Assembly (NCBI GenBank): GCA_021292165.1
Contig: CM037878.1
Coordinates: forward strand, 234,389,546 to 234,453,545
Direction of reading: 5' to 3'
Length of the DNA: 64,000 nt
Source of the DNA: Shinisaurus crocodilurus
Taxonomy: Eukaryota > Chordata > Lepidosauria > Squamata > Shinisauridae
Shown here: in pieces, positions 34,577 through 44,447 of the stretch
How the letters are laid out: the number at the start of each line of letters is the position of its first letter
Position numbering within the stretch: the stretch's first letter is position 1
Notes under the pieces: generated by a model
Told to the model about the DNA's origin: nothing
Databases searched by the model: none
What the model saw: only the letters and a program-made list of their open reading frames with translations
Translations under genes and position numbers: made by a program

Positions 34577-34577
34577 G
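34517..34577. repeat. (GT)n-CCCGCGCG-(CA)n palindromic microsatellite
   Basis: About 13 GT units, a CG core, then about 14 CA units. The two tracts are mutually complementary, and the whole is alternating purine-pyrimidine. Confidence 0.95.
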
Positions 34578-34705
34578 GAGTAAAGAGTGGGGCCAAGATG
34601 AAGTGCAAAAGGCTACTATGCTATTTTGAATTATCACTGCTATTTTGAATGATTATGAAATATCGTATGAGTTTGATGTGTGCCTAGTACATCACAGACT
34701 TTGGG

Positions 34706-35062
34706 ATAGTTCAGACGATCATATCTTGGCTAAGTAAGCCAAGATTGAACAAGCCTTTTGACCCCTTCACACAAGCTAGAAAACAAACAAGGAAGTCTTC
34801 AATTAGCCATAGTTTCCTGTTTCGACCAAACTGGGAAACTATGGTTAACGGTTTTGGCACAAGCTGGGATAGTAAACCAACTTCAGGCCATGTTTTAATA
34901 TCCTAGTTTGTTCCAAAGCTGTTATTCAGAGTTTCCCAGTTCAGATGAAACAGGAAACCACTTCCTGGTTTGTTTGCTAACTTGAGTGAAGAAAGCAGCA
35001 AAGGGGCTGCATGCAGATGAAAAAGGCTCTTTCATATCTAAGTTGAGATATGATCATCCATA
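34706..35062. repeat. Fold-back element, TTCAGACGATCATAT termini
   Basis: The left end AGTTCAGACGATCATATCTT pairs with the right end GAGATATGATCATCCATAC. Inner pairs such as CCATAGTTTCCTGTTT and AACTGGGAAACTATGG add structure. Organisation is similar to 52,398-52,753. Confidence 0.65.
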
Positions 35063-35279
35063 CACAGTCTGTCTCCCTTGCATTCCATGGCCTTTTGGCT
35101 CCAGCATTTACCATGTTTATTTTCACTATGTATGTGTGCAGGTGTGCTAACTGAAGATACGCTTTGTACATCTAATTAAGTGGCTCTAGTCCCTAACAGC
35201 GTATGCTGCATTAAATCTGTTAGTCTTTAAGGTGCCACAAGACACCTTGGTGTTGCTATCTCTCTGTAATTAGTTAATA

Positions 35280-36262
35280 GAGCATGTTTGTTCCATGGCT
35301 TCCAGTAGGGTTCCAGGTCAGTTCATACAGTATACACTCACCATTTTGGAAATCCTCACCATTTTGGAAATATGTGCAAAGGTGTATCAGCAGTTTTGGA
35401 GCAGCCCCTATTACATGAACAAGGTAAGATGTGATGTGGGACTGCACCCATAGATACTGACACACAAAAATATTCCCAGGCATTCCTTTTACTTCAATGA
35501 ACATAATAACATCTCTTATAGATGTGCATTGTAAGTTGAGAATTTTTGTTACAGGAAAAAACCCAGCCCAAACCATTTAGCATCTGGATTATCGGCTTTG
35601 AAGCATAGGCTCTCCTGCAATAAAAGAGAGCAGATAATGGCATTTCGGAGACAGAAATATTAACATTTGAACATGCATAATGCAGGTCGTTGTGACTCTA
35701 TCATGCAGAGAGTGAAATACAAAACAACTGAACTGTCTCTTAAGAAAGTAGAATAAGGGAATATTACTGAAAGGAAATTGAGATTTTCTTTTTTAATGGT
35801 TTATCCAAGATCAGTTGTAGAAATATCTGCTCATATTATTAAAGAATCACCACTGCCATTAGTCAATGAATGCTAAACATATATACAAATGGATATTATG
35901 CAGAGTTCAGGGCATTCAAACCCATTGATGTCATGCTAGGATCTGCATAGGATCTGGTTGCATTAGTTTTCCTGCATGCTGTAGCAACCCCCCACACCCC
36001 AAAAATAAATAAACCCTGAACTAACTTGCACTCACCAGGCAAGCCAGTTTTTTTTTTTTTTAAAAAAATGCTATTGTGTGCCTAAAATATGAGGCACCTG
36101 TGTGGACTGCCTGTATACATATAGGAGGATTCCATTATCCAGACAATGTAGCTGATATCATTTTAGTTGGTTGTTAGTTGAAGGTATGTTCCACTGCTAC
36201 ATATATGTCCTGCTTCCTATATATGCTGTAATGTACACATTTATTTCTCACACGGGTTAAGG
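35280..36262. other. No gene seen; AT-rich
   Basis: No recognised gene or repeat. CACCATTTTGGAAAT occurs twice near 35,338-35,372. Confidence 0.4.
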
Positions 36263-36640
36263 GTGGCCATGTGTCCTCTATTTGAAGGGCTGTCAGAGGA
36301 CAGTCCTCTGCTTAAAGGTGTCCTCTATTTGAAAGGCTATCCAGTCAGAGTCTGGTTTCAAGATAAAGAACAAGATACAGGCCTGTGGCTCACGCTGGCT
36401 CAGCTTGTCTGAGCGTGGAAAGCTAAGCAGGGTCAGGCCTGGTTATTACTTGGATGGGAGACCCCTCCTCTAGTTTCCTGCACTGAGCAGGGGGTTGGAC
36501 TCGATGGCCTTGTAGGCCCCTTCCAACTCTATGATCCTAACCATAAGAAGGGAGAGCAGCAGGGACCTTGAAGTTGCCCATCAACTGTCACCTGGTCACA
36601 GTCTTCCCCACTATGGTGATGTGTATTGCATTTCTATTCA
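36263..36640 (+). repeat. GAGGACAGTCCTC repeat (copy 3) split by a 5S-derived SINE
   Basis: GGCCATGTGTCCTCTATTTG...CAGAGGACAGTCCTCTGC...GTTTCAAGATAAAGAAC is followed by the SINE. The repeat then resumes with AAGGGAGAGCAGCAGGGACC...CAGTCTTCCCCAC, in the order seen uninterrupted at 16,600. Confidence 0.75.
36376..36536 (+). mobile_element. 5S rRNA-derived SINE with CR1-like tail (copy 2)
   Basis: Reads ACAGGCCTGTGGCTCACGCT, GAAAGCTAAGCAGGGTCAGG, CCTGGTTATTACTTGGATGG, GAGACC, then GGGGGTTGGACTCGATGGCC and CCCCTTCCAACTCTATGATC. The 5S internal promoter segments are intact. About 160 bp. Confidence 0.88.
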
Positions 36641-37489
36641 AATCATAGTAGCTATAATATACATCTATACAAATAAGTTAGCATAAACCCATTTTATGCA
36701 AATCTGTGTCCTCTCCCCCCACCCCCCTTTGTTTGGTGATACATTCCCTCTTTCTTGATAATGTAAGGCTGTTTCCTTCATTCCAGCATAAATAACAGAT
36801 TAACCATGTTAATCTGCTAACTGAACTGAATGGAACCACACCTTGTGACCAGGGCATTTCCATGTGGTAATCATAGCTTTGGCGCCTGTAAGCAACATGC
36901 AGCAGGTGATGGTGCACTAACCGCCAGAAAGGGACAGATTTTAAAGGGAAAGGAAAGGTGGATGCTTAATATTCATGTCATACTTCCTTAGGGATTGTGC
37001 TATAGTGTCAGTGATGGAAGCTCAGCATTTGATCCCTTTAAAAATATATAAAGCAAAGCACTGGAAAATATTCACTGGGGAACAATACTGCCCTGTTGTA
37101 GCCACGGAATAAGTGAACTTATAAATCAATTTCTAACTTGGAGGATGTGATCAAAATTACTGGAAAGTTGGAGTCCCAATTTGTCAAGGGGAAGATGAAT
37201 TGCTTGATGGCTCATATATTTAAGCTCTTACCCTCTTAGGTCAGAAGAATTAAAATATGCAGTTCATCAGATCTCTCCATGTCACAGGTATTACTGAGGC
37301 CAGAAAACCTTAAGAAGAAGCAAAAATTAATTATATATAACAAAGTAATGTGGGGAAGATGAGATAAATTAAGTACAGAAGGCAAGCAAATTATTAAAAT
37401 CTTTTACTGAATACATTAGGGGGTTTTGAGGGGAAGCCATTAATGTTATTTTCTTTGCACCATTTCTTGAATTATAACAGGGAAGACAA
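36641..37489. other. No gene seen
   Basis: Unclassified; no coding exon recognised. Confidence 0.35.
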
Positions 37490-37614
37490 TCATTCAGTGG
37501 TAGAGCAGAAGCTTTGCCTACAAAAGGTCCCAGGTTCAATCTCTGAGATCACCAGGTAAGGCTGGAAAAGTCCCATGCCTCAAATCCTGGAGACCTGCTG
37601 GCAGTCACTGTAGA

Positions 37615-38033
37615 CCAGCCTTTGCCAACCTGGGCCGTAAGAATACAATAGGCATGCTGGATCAGACCAAAGGCTTATCTAGTCCAGTGGCCAATCAGCT
37701 ACCTGTGGGAAGCCCATAAGCAGGACATGAGCACAACAGCACCCTCTTGTTTGTGTTCCCCAGCAACTGGTACTGAGTGGCATATTGCCTCTGGTACTAG
37801 TGGTAATATAGCCATCATGACTAGTAGTTATTGATAGCCTTATTCCCTATGAATTTGTCTAATCCCCTTTTAAAGTCATCCTGGCTGGCAGCCATCACTG
37901 CATCTTGTGGTGCACTGTATGAAATACTTCCTTTTATCCATCACTTACAGCTCCCATCACCCTTGATCATTGGTCATGCTGGCTGGGGAAGACGAGAGTT
38001 GTGGACAATAACATCTGGAGGGTGTCAAGTTGG
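37615..38033. mobile_element. CATCTGGAGGG fold-back inserted in the SINE
   Basis: The left end CAGCCTTTGCCAACCTGGGCC and the right part CATCACCCTTGATCATTGG...CATCTGGAGGGTGTCAAG belong to the same family as 42,160. Its host SINE shows CTGTAGAC before and GTGTAGAC after, matching 7 of 8 bases and consistent with an 8-bp target duplication. It is itself interrupted by a LINE fragment. Confidence 0.7.
37630..37935 (-). mobile_element. CR1-like LINE 3' fragment inside the fold-back
   Basis: The plus strand reads GCATGCTGGATCAGACCAAA, AGCAGGACATGAGCACAACA, and ATTTGTCTAATCCCCTTTTA. The reverse complement corresponds to the GGCTTTAAAAGGGGATTAGA-type LINE tail also found in plus orientation at 42,520-42,930. 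Confidence 0.6.
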
Positions 38034-38100
38034 TGTAGACAATTACTGAGCTAGATGGACCAATATCCTGATTCGGTAAAGGCAGCTTTCTGTGTTCAAG

Positions 38101-38489
38101 TTTGTTCCTAATAGTCTTCGTATAACGTCACAATATTAAAAGCATCTTCTCATAACAATATTAAAATTTATTGCTATAATTGTTATTTGTACTGCACCAT
38201 CAATGTGTATGATCCTCACAGAATTTCATAAGTAAAAAATAGACAGATTCCAACAGCGTACAGTCCTAGAAGCTATTGGGGAACACTGAGGAGGCTGAGA
38301 AAGAAGAGACAAGGCTAGCAAGGGACAGATGTGAGCAAATGCATTTACATGTATTGAAGCTGGGAACACGATTAAGAGCATAAATCAAAGCTTTAAAATA
38401 AGAAGATTTTAAGTAGACTGGTTGACTGCTGCTGCTATTGCTGCTATCTTTATTGATCACAATGGACCTAGCAATAGAGTTTGATTGAT
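38101..38489. other. No gene seen
   Basis: Contains short GATTGATTGACTGATCGATC-like units at its right end that belong to the following LINE tail. Confidence 0.4.
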
Positions 38490-38890
38490 TGACTGATCGA
38501 TCGTACTTTTAAACTGCACAATAACCAAGTTCTCTGGGTGGTGTACAATACATTAAAAACATAAAATACAAGCAACAAAACAGTGAATACAAACAGAACA
38601 TAATAAACCAAGATAAAGTCAGCAGCAAAGAGTAAAAACATCACATAAAACCAAAGTAAATCCAGCAGCAAATTAAAAGTGCAATGATCTAAAAGAACTA
38701 AAACAGTTCTTAAAATGCCTGGGAGAATGAAAAGGTCTTCACCTGGCACCAAAAAGATCATAACTTTGTTGCCAGGTGAGCCTTTCCGTGTAGGGCATTC
38801 CACAAATGGGGTGCTGCAACTGAAAAGGCCCTCTCCTTAGTAGCCACCCACACCTCATTTAGTAGGAGCACATGAAGGGTTCTGGGTAGA
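38490..38890 (-). mobile_element. L2-type LINE 3' end
   Basis: On the minus strand: GAGAGGGCCTTTTCAGTTGC, AGGTGAAGACCTTTTCATTC, an AT-rich UTR, GTACACCACCCAGAGAACTT and a (GATC/AATC)-type simple tail. Same organisation as 696-1,192. Non-coding. Confidence 0.7.
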
Positions 38891-39220
38891 CCTTAAAACT
38901 GAGAATCTCAAAAGAGCTTCAATTTCATTAGACTGTATTTTCTTTTTTAAAAGACACTTATATAAAACTACTTAAAATTATTTTGCAAACATGCTACCCC
39001 TTTTAAATGAACCTGAGTGCTATGGTACACAGAAAACCAAATAATTTGTTGTTTGAAAGCAAGCAAATGTTAAATGCAGCTTTACAAAGTCATTGCATTA
39101 TTCTGCGGTAGGAGCATACACAAACAAATTGCTGTTTCAGGGTATTAGAAGCTACTTTAGCCTACTATAAAAAGCTAAAAATATCCGAGTTTTACCCAGA
39201 CATTGCAAAGCAACTGACAG
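38891..39220. other. No gene seen
   Basis: AT-rich, unclassified. Confidence 0.4.
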
Positions 39221-39567
39221 TACAATCCTATAGTAATACCTTGGATTGCAAGTAACTTGGTCTGAGAGCGTTTTGCAAGACAAGCAATTTTTTTTAAAAA
39301 AATTGACTTGATAAACGAGCAAGGTCTTGAAAGACAAGTATGTAACCGCTTGCCTCGAGCGGGCGTAGCGGGCCGAAATCGGCCCCGCTCACGCCTGCCA
39401 GAGACTCGCTTTGATATAAGAGTGTTTTGGATTACAAGCACGGTTCCAGAACAAATTATGCTTGCAATCCAAGGTATTACTGTACATGTCTACTGAGAAG
39501 AAGGTCCCCATTAAGGTCAATGGAACTTACTCGCAGGCAACTGTGTTTAGGATTTCAGCCTATGTTC
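39221..39567. repeat. CAATCCTATG fold-back split by a Tigger-like element
   Basis: TACAATCCTA at 39,221 continues after the insertion as TACATGTCTACTGAGAAGAA...CAATGGAACTTACTCGCAGG...GTGTTTAGGATTTCAGCC, the order of intact copies. Confidence 0.75.
39231..39482. mobile_element. Tigger/pogo-like MITE inserted at TA
   Basis: Begins TAGTAATACCTTGGATTGCA (the first C mutated to T) and ends CTTGCAATCCAAGGTATTAC TG followed by TA. The internal CpG-rich part near 39,350-39,400 (GCCGAAATCGGCC) is a short palindrome. Sister copy at 22,455. Confidence 0.82.
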
Positions 39568-39589
39568 TCTCTGGCATTTAATGACATTT

Positions 39590-39780
39590 AACATTTAATA
39601 GCATGTACCTGGTCTAGTTTTGTATTTTTTAAAAAATGTTTTAGCTGTTCAATTGTTTTTTAATTTTTTTATATTGGAAATGTTTCTGTTGTTCTTATTG
39701 TATTGTGGTTTGTGTTTCTATGAACTGTTGTGAACCGCGAGAGAGCTTCAGCTATTGGGCACTACAGAAATGAAGATGAT
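39590..39780 (+). mobile_element. L2-type LINE 3' tail, interrupted by L1
   Basis: The AT-rich UTR runs into GTGAACCGCGAGAGAGCTTC, GGGCACTACAGAAATGAAGA. The tail simple repeat (GAT)n reappears after the L1 at 40,372-40,410. Confidence 0.75.
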
Positions 39781-40362
39781 CCAATGTGTTGGCGAGGATG
39801 TCAGGAATTGGGTACATATGCTCATATGTGGTGGAGTTGTAAAAATGTAATGGATTTTTGGAAAATGATTTTTGAGGAAATATCAGAAATTGTTGGAGTT
39901 GATTTAGAGGTATGCCCTAAACTAGCTTTGCTAACAATAACGGAAAAGGTGATCGGTTCACAAAATGTTAAAGAATTAATCATAAATTTGTTAACGGCAG
40001 GTAGACTAATGATAGCAAGGAAATGGAAAATCCAGCAAGTTTTCACTATTACTGAATGGTATAAGGAAGTATGGGATATGGCTTTGAATGATATGTTGAC
40101 TTGTAATATTAAATGCAAAAGGGGTCAATTAAAGAAAAATAATTTTAAGGATATTTGGGGTTTATTTTTGGAATATGTGTTTAAAAGGGGGAAAGGGAGT
40201 TTACCCTGTCAAGATATATTGTATTTTTGGAATAATGAACAATTATAGAGTTATTGGATTGTTTGGTCCCATGGTGATGGGAGCACAATATTAGTTATGT
40301 GTGTATGTTATTTTCTTTGTATTGTTTTAAAAAAAAAAAGAAAAAAAAAAAAGAAAAAAAAA
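39781..40362 (+). mobile_element. L1 LINE, 5'-truncated, open ORF2 tail, 15-bp target duplication
   Basis: About 155 codons of L1 ORF2 C-terminus are open: MCWRGCQELGTYAHMWWSC, then FWKMIFEEISEIVGVDLEV, LLTAGRLMIARKWKIQQ, and GKGSLPCQDILYFWNN. TAG lies at 40,246. A 3' UTR and an A-rich tail follow. AGAAATGAAGATGAT flanks it at 39,766-39,780 and 40,363-40,377. The open frame starts upstream only because the host L2 tail happens to be in phase. It is a severely truncated copy, recently inserted judging by the exact duplication and open frame. Confidence 0.92.
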
Positions 40363-40371
40363 AGAAATGAA

Positions 40372-40407
<36 letters not shown>

Positions 40408-40409
40408 AT

Positions 40410-40869
40410 GTTCACCCATTTTCTTGTTGGGGCTCAGTAGTCTGAGGGGAACTGGGAATCAATAGTCATAGAACAAGCCAGTAGCCAGAACAAGCCAGAG
40501 CGAGGCAGGGTCAGCCCTTTTATACAACTTCCTGTACAGGAGGATCCAATGGCCAGCCTGGGTGGGCAGAGTCAGTCCAGTGCATGAGGGTACTTCATGA
40601 GAAACTGCCATCTGTGGTTCAGTGGCTCACCACATCAGTCAGCTGTCCATTGATCCCAGGAGTTCCCAAAGCTTAACAGAGATGTGGCTCTGTAGGCATC
40701 TACAGAGAACCTCCCTAGATACTATTTACATACATTTCCACTGATATTCTTTAAAATGAGTCCATACCTAAATAGACCTTAAACATCCTACTCATGGAGT
40801 TCTTTCATATATTAGAGTATAACTAATATTCCCCCTTCTTCCCTCCCCATTCCTTTTTCCTTGTGTGTC
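40410..40869. other. Unclassified; no gene seen
   Basis: Unassigned sequence with an LTR-like feel (CCTTTTATACAACTTCCTGT) but no partner copy, terminal dinucleotides or target duplication identified. Confidence 0.3.
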
Positions 40870-40985
40870 ATGTCATTTTAGATTGTAAGCCTGCGGGCAG
40901 GGACTGTCTTGTTAATTGTTGTAAACCGCCCAGAGAGCTTCGGCTATTGGGCGGTATAAAAATGAAATAAATGAAATGAAATGAA
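40870..40985 (+). mobile_element. L2-type tail with (AAATG)n end
   Basis: GATTGTAAGCCTGCGGGCAG, GTAAACCGCCCAGAGAGCTT, CGGCTATTGGGCGGTATAAA followed by AATGAAAT units. The hairpin-like CCGCCCA...TGGGCGG is typical of these tails. Confidence 0.75.
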
Positions 40986-41047
40986 AGAACAAGATTTTAT
41001 ACCTACCTCCCCCACTGTCAATTAATAACAGAAACAGGACTTCATCA

Positions 41048-41192
41048 TTTATTTATTTATTTATTATATTTATACCCCACCTTTTTTCCTGCAAGGAACC
41101 CAAGGCGGCTTACATAGTCCTCCTCCTCCTCCTCCTCTCCATTTTATCCTCACAACAAGCCTGTGAGGTAGGTTAGGCTGAGAGTCCGCGAC
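41048..41192 (-). mobile_element. tRNA/L2-type SINE, 5'-truncated
   Basis: The minus strand has CTCTCAGCCTAACCTACCTC, AAGCCGCCTTGGGTTCCTTG and a (AAAT)n tail. The tRNA head is missing. Confidence 0.8.
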
Positions 41193-42159
41193 CTACAGAT
41201 GCCAGGAAGTCCTATCACTGGAACAAAGGCATTCCTACATCTCTGCAGTGGACAAGCTGGAATACTGACCTTGACAATGTCCAAGCAACTGTAAAAATAC
41301 TCTGTTGATGCACCCCACATTGCTCACTTTCTGTGTTTACCAGGACTGGAGACCGCGAATAGACCTAATTCTGCTGGGACTCTCAATGTAACTCAATGTA
41401 ACTAAACCTCTATTGAAATTAATGGGGTAGCCAATGCATGCAAGAGCTCACATTGCTCATTGGAGTACCCAGGGCCAAATCCACATTTGCATTGGACCTC
41501 AGTATAGCTGCGCTAAGTTGGCCTGCTGCCTTCAAATGAGGTGGAGAATGCTGTCCTATCACCAGTGATGAAGTAAGATACAACTGCCAGTCCAGTTGGC
41601 TTCTGTAGTGGGGTGTGATCTTTGCCTCAGGCAGGAAAATGTTCATGGCTGTGATGAGCAAGCAATATAATACCTTTAAACATCCAAACCATGCATGGAT
41701 AACTGACAATTCTGTTTGTCTTTTTAAGGAAGGAATACACTATAGGAGGATTGCCTTTTGCACAGCTGTTTGGCAGATCTTCTCAAGAGAGAAATGCTGC
41801 CTGTCTGTTAGGAGAAATTTTCTCAGTCTTCCTCAGTAACAGAACTGACAGCTGGGCAAAGTATACACTCATAGGCACAGCATGTTCTCAGCAGCTTGAA
41901 GTACAACATGCTAAATACATTTTTTTTCCCCTGTGGTGATTTCTTATCCAAGTCTCTCGATGCCTGGTTGTCTGAGGAACACTTCAGAAACATCAAAAAT
42001 ACTTTTGAGAATTGAATTCCTGTGACACAGCAAAAATAGCCTCAGTTCTATTTTCTTTAAAATATTCCTTCACAATGAATATATCAGCAGATAGGCATAG
42101 ATAAAAAGGAAAACAAAATATCATCAGTAGAGAATTAAACCACTAGATCAGTTTAGCTC
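41193..42159. other. No gene seen
   Basis: Unclassified; open frames at 41,419-41,939 on both strands lack recognisable features. Confidence 0.4.
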
Positions 42160-42254
42160 AGGCTTCCCCAAACTGGTGTCCTCCAGTTGTTTGGGACTCC
42201 AGCCAGATGTGAGTTAAAGTCCCAAACATCTGGAAGGCACCAGGTTGGGGAAGG
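42160..42254. repeat. Fold-back element, CATCTGGAGGG family, complete hairpin
   Basis: The left arm GGCTTCCCCAAACTGGTGTC...CCAGTTGTTTGGGACT and the right arm AGTCCCAAACATCTGG...CACCAGGTTGGGGAAGGC are reverse complements over about 40 bp each. Confidence 0.8.
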
Positions 42255-42289
42255 CAGAATTAGCTATTGTCCAGGTCAAATCATTCATT

Positions 42290-42480
42290 AAAACAGCAAT
42301 ATCTTGATCTGGTACTTAAAGGCAGGCAAGGAAAGAGCTAGGCAAGTCTCTCAAGGAAACGAATTCCAGAGCCTCTACTATGGAAGAAAGCCATAGTTGT
42401 GTAACCACCCAGCATACTTCAATGGTTGCTGGATATGGAGTGAGGCCTCCCTGAGGGTCTCACAAATTCACAATACAAAT
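42290..42480 (-). mobile_element. L2/CR1-group LINE fragment
   Basis: Plus-strand motifs GAAACGAATTCCAGAGCCTC and GTGAGGCCTCCCTGAGG resemble the minus orientation of LINE tails as at 6.7 kb. Degraded. Confidence 0.35.
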
Positions 42481-42519
42481 AGGTTCATATGAGATGAGGT
42501 GATCATTCTGGTCTTCTAA

Positions 42520-42930
42520 AGTTGAAAACATGCAGAAAAGAGCACTCAGAATTATTAGGAGACTGGAGTACCTTTTTCAGGAGACAGACGAAAACATTTG
42601 GGTTATTTTTTGTTTAGAAAAAAGATGACCAAAAGCGGGGCAGGAAGAACTATGATAGAGTTTATAATGCTGTGCATGTGTGGAGAAAGTGGGCAGAGAG
42701 ACACATTTCTCTCCCTCTCCAATATTACTAGAGAGTGGAGTTGCCCAATGAAATCGTCTGGCAGTTGATTCAGGACAGGTAAAAGAAAGCATTTCTTCAC
42801 CGTGAATAATCAATTTTCGCTGCCACAAGGCGTAGCAATGCCAATAGATTATGTGGCTTTAAACTGGGATTAGGCTAATTCATGTATGCCCTACATGAAT
42901 TAGCCTAATCCCACATTGTAGGATAAGGTT
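42520..42930 (+). mobile_element. CR1-like LINE 3' fragment
   Basis: Plus-strand order AGAGAGTGGAGTTGCCCAAT, AAAGCATTTCTTCACCGTG, CTGCCACAAGGCGTAGCAAT, and GTGGCTTTAAACTGGGATTA. This is the opposite orientation of 37,630-37,935. The short CATGAATTAGCCTAATCCC near 42,892 is an inverted copy of GGGATTAGGCTAATTCATG just upstream. Confidence 0.6.
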
Positions 42931-42934
42931 AACA

Positions 42935-43038
42935 CAGTGCAATCCTATACATGTCTCAGGTGTATACACTCAGGTGTAAGTGCCATTGAGATCAATGGGA
43001 CTTGTTCCCAGGTAAGTTGGGTATAGGATTGTAGCATC
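42935..43038. repeat. Fold-back element, CAATCCTATG family
   Basis: CAGTGCAATCCTATACATGT...GCCATTGAGATCAATGGGAC...GGGTATAGGATTGTAGC; nearly complete. Confidence 0.8.
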
Positions 43039-43265
43039 AATGGTGGTTCTATGGACTGTTCTTGCCGGAGGAAATGTGCCACTGATTATCACAGCAACAC
43101 TGGGAGAGGGATCTCACTTTTTGAGCTCTGCTTGCAGGCTTCCTGGAGGCATTTATTTACATTTCTAGACCACTCAGTAGCCAGAGATCTCAGTGGTGAG
43201 CCACTATGGGGACAGAATGTTGGACAAGACAGATGTTTGGTCTGAGGAAGCAGGGCTCCTCTTAT

Positions 43266-43438
43266 ACAGGCCTGTGGCTCACGCTGGCTCAGCTTGTCTG
43301 AGAGTGGAAAGCTAAGCAGGGTCAGGCCTGGTTATTACTTGGATGGGAGACCCCTCCTCTAGTTTCCTGCATTGAGCAGGGGGTTGGACTCGATAGCCTT
43401 GTAGGCTCCTTCCAACTCTATGATCTATGAAATCTATG
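43266..43438 (+). mobile_element. 5S rRNA-derived SINE with CR1-like tail (copy 3)
   Basis: Same layout as 36,376: CAGGCCTGTGGCTCACGCTG, AAGCTAAGCAGGGTCAGGCC, GGTTATTACTTGGATGGGAG, then GGGTTGGACTCGATAGCCTT and TCCAACTCTATGATCTATGA. Confidence 0.88.
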
Positions 43439-43730
43439 TTCTTGTTGTGCCAAATGAATAGATAACCGACTCTTCGTAGGTTTCCGAAGCCATTAACACC
43501 TATCTGGCAGGGTGGTGTCTCATACCTGCATCCTGGGAGGGTTGATGCCAAGAAGAGAGGGGTGGGAAGATAAGGCAGTCTTGAATTTGGCCAGAGAGAA
43601 AGAGTAACAGCCTCAGTTTGTGTTTTTCAGAGCTGGCTGGTAGGAAGCAGACATGGGGGCTTGAACTATTCTAACACAGCCTGTTCTTGTCCTGCTTTGC
43701 TTCCAAGCTGCTCATAATAGCATCAGACAA
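43439..43730. other. No gene seen
   Basis: Unclassified. Confidence 0.35.
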
Positions 43731-43905
43731 CAAAGAGTCTTGTAGCCTCTTCAAGACCAACACATTTATTATAGCATACTCTTCTTAAGGAAGTGAAACA
43801 GGTCCATGAAAGCTTATGCAGTAATAAATTTGTTAAGTCTGTAAGATGCTAAAATACTCTTTGTTGCTTTTGCTGCAACAAACAAACATGGCTACCACTC
43901 TGGAA
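43731..43905. repeat. Fold-back repeat with AAGCTTATG core, compact copy
   Basis: The left arm CAACAAAGAGTCTTGTAGCC...ACACATTTA pairs with the right arm TAAATTTGTTAAG...ACTCTTTGTTG. The centre contains CATGAAAGCTTATGCAG. The relative at 33,925-35,279 has the arms separated by 1.2 kb. Confidence 0.7.
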
Positions 43906-43949
43906 ATAATAATACAAATATATTATGTCAGCAGCAGCAGCATAATATA

Positions 43950-44150
43950 CTGTATCATTTTAAAGCAATGTTGATATGGTGTTGCTTCTATCTGCATGTA
44001 CAAAATTGTTGTTTAACTGTTTCGATATGTTGATGTTTATAGCTGGCTGTGAATTTCTGCTCTGTTTTCTTGTGTATTGTAAGCTGCTTTGGGCAAAATT
44101 TCTCATGGATAAGTGGCATACAAATAAGATGATGATGATAATGATATTTA
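43950..44150 (+). mobile_element. L2-type LINE 3' tail
   Basis: The AT-rich UTR leads to GTAAGCTGCTTTGGGCAAAA, GGATAAGTGGCATACAAATA and (GAT)n. Confidence 0.7.
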
Positions 44151-44380
44151 TAAAGAAACAAATATGTCTCCAGTACTCAATCTGCAAAGGAAACTGCCCC
44201 GGAAATGGGTGCCCTTGAACTTCCTGCTGCTCCAGGGTAGAAGAATACAAAATGTCATGGTTTTCAAATTACTGTACCTGTTTTTTTCATAGAACACTGG
44301 ACAGGACAGATTAATGTCACTGATGGTGTCACTTATTAGACAGCAAGTGCTGAATCCAGCTTCCACTATAAAATTAATCT

Positions 44381-44447
44381 GAGAAAGAGAGAGAGAGAGA
44401 GAGAGAGAAGAAGAAGAAGAAGAAGAAGAAGAAGAAGAAGAAGAAAG
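44381..44447. repeat. Compound (GA)n-(GAA)n microsatellite
   Basis: About 13 GA units followed by about 13 GAA units, all purine on the plus strand. Confidence 0.95.

Larger units (their letters stand above)
33925..35279. repeat. Fold-back repeat expanded by 1.2 kb of internal sequence
   Basis: Arms of about 67 bp (33,925-33,991 and 35,211-35,279) are imperfect reverse complements, for example GAGTCTTGTAGCACCTTAAG against CTTTAAGGTGCCACAAGAC. A compact relative with adjacent arms is at 43,731-43,905, so something appears to have been inserted between the arms here. The interior holds a GC-richer unclassified block (33,990-34,440), a microsatellite and another fold-back. Confidence 0.6.
37490..38100 (+). 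mobile_element. tRNA-derived SINE (CAGTGGTAGAGCA family), interrupted
   Basis: The head ATTCAGTGGTAGAGCAGAAG (A box) and GGTCCCAGGTTCAATCTCTG (B box) lead to CCTGGAGACCTGCTGGCAGT and CACTGTAGAC at 37,614. After an insertion the SINE resumes at about 38,034 with AATTACTGAGCTAGATGGAC and GGCAGCTTTCTGTGTTC. It is a tRNA-derived SINE with intact promoter boxes, split by a later fold-back element. Confidence 0.8.

Noticed and set aside
40430..40720. Possible solo LTR
   Set aside because: No TG...CA termini, target duplication or second copy could be found.
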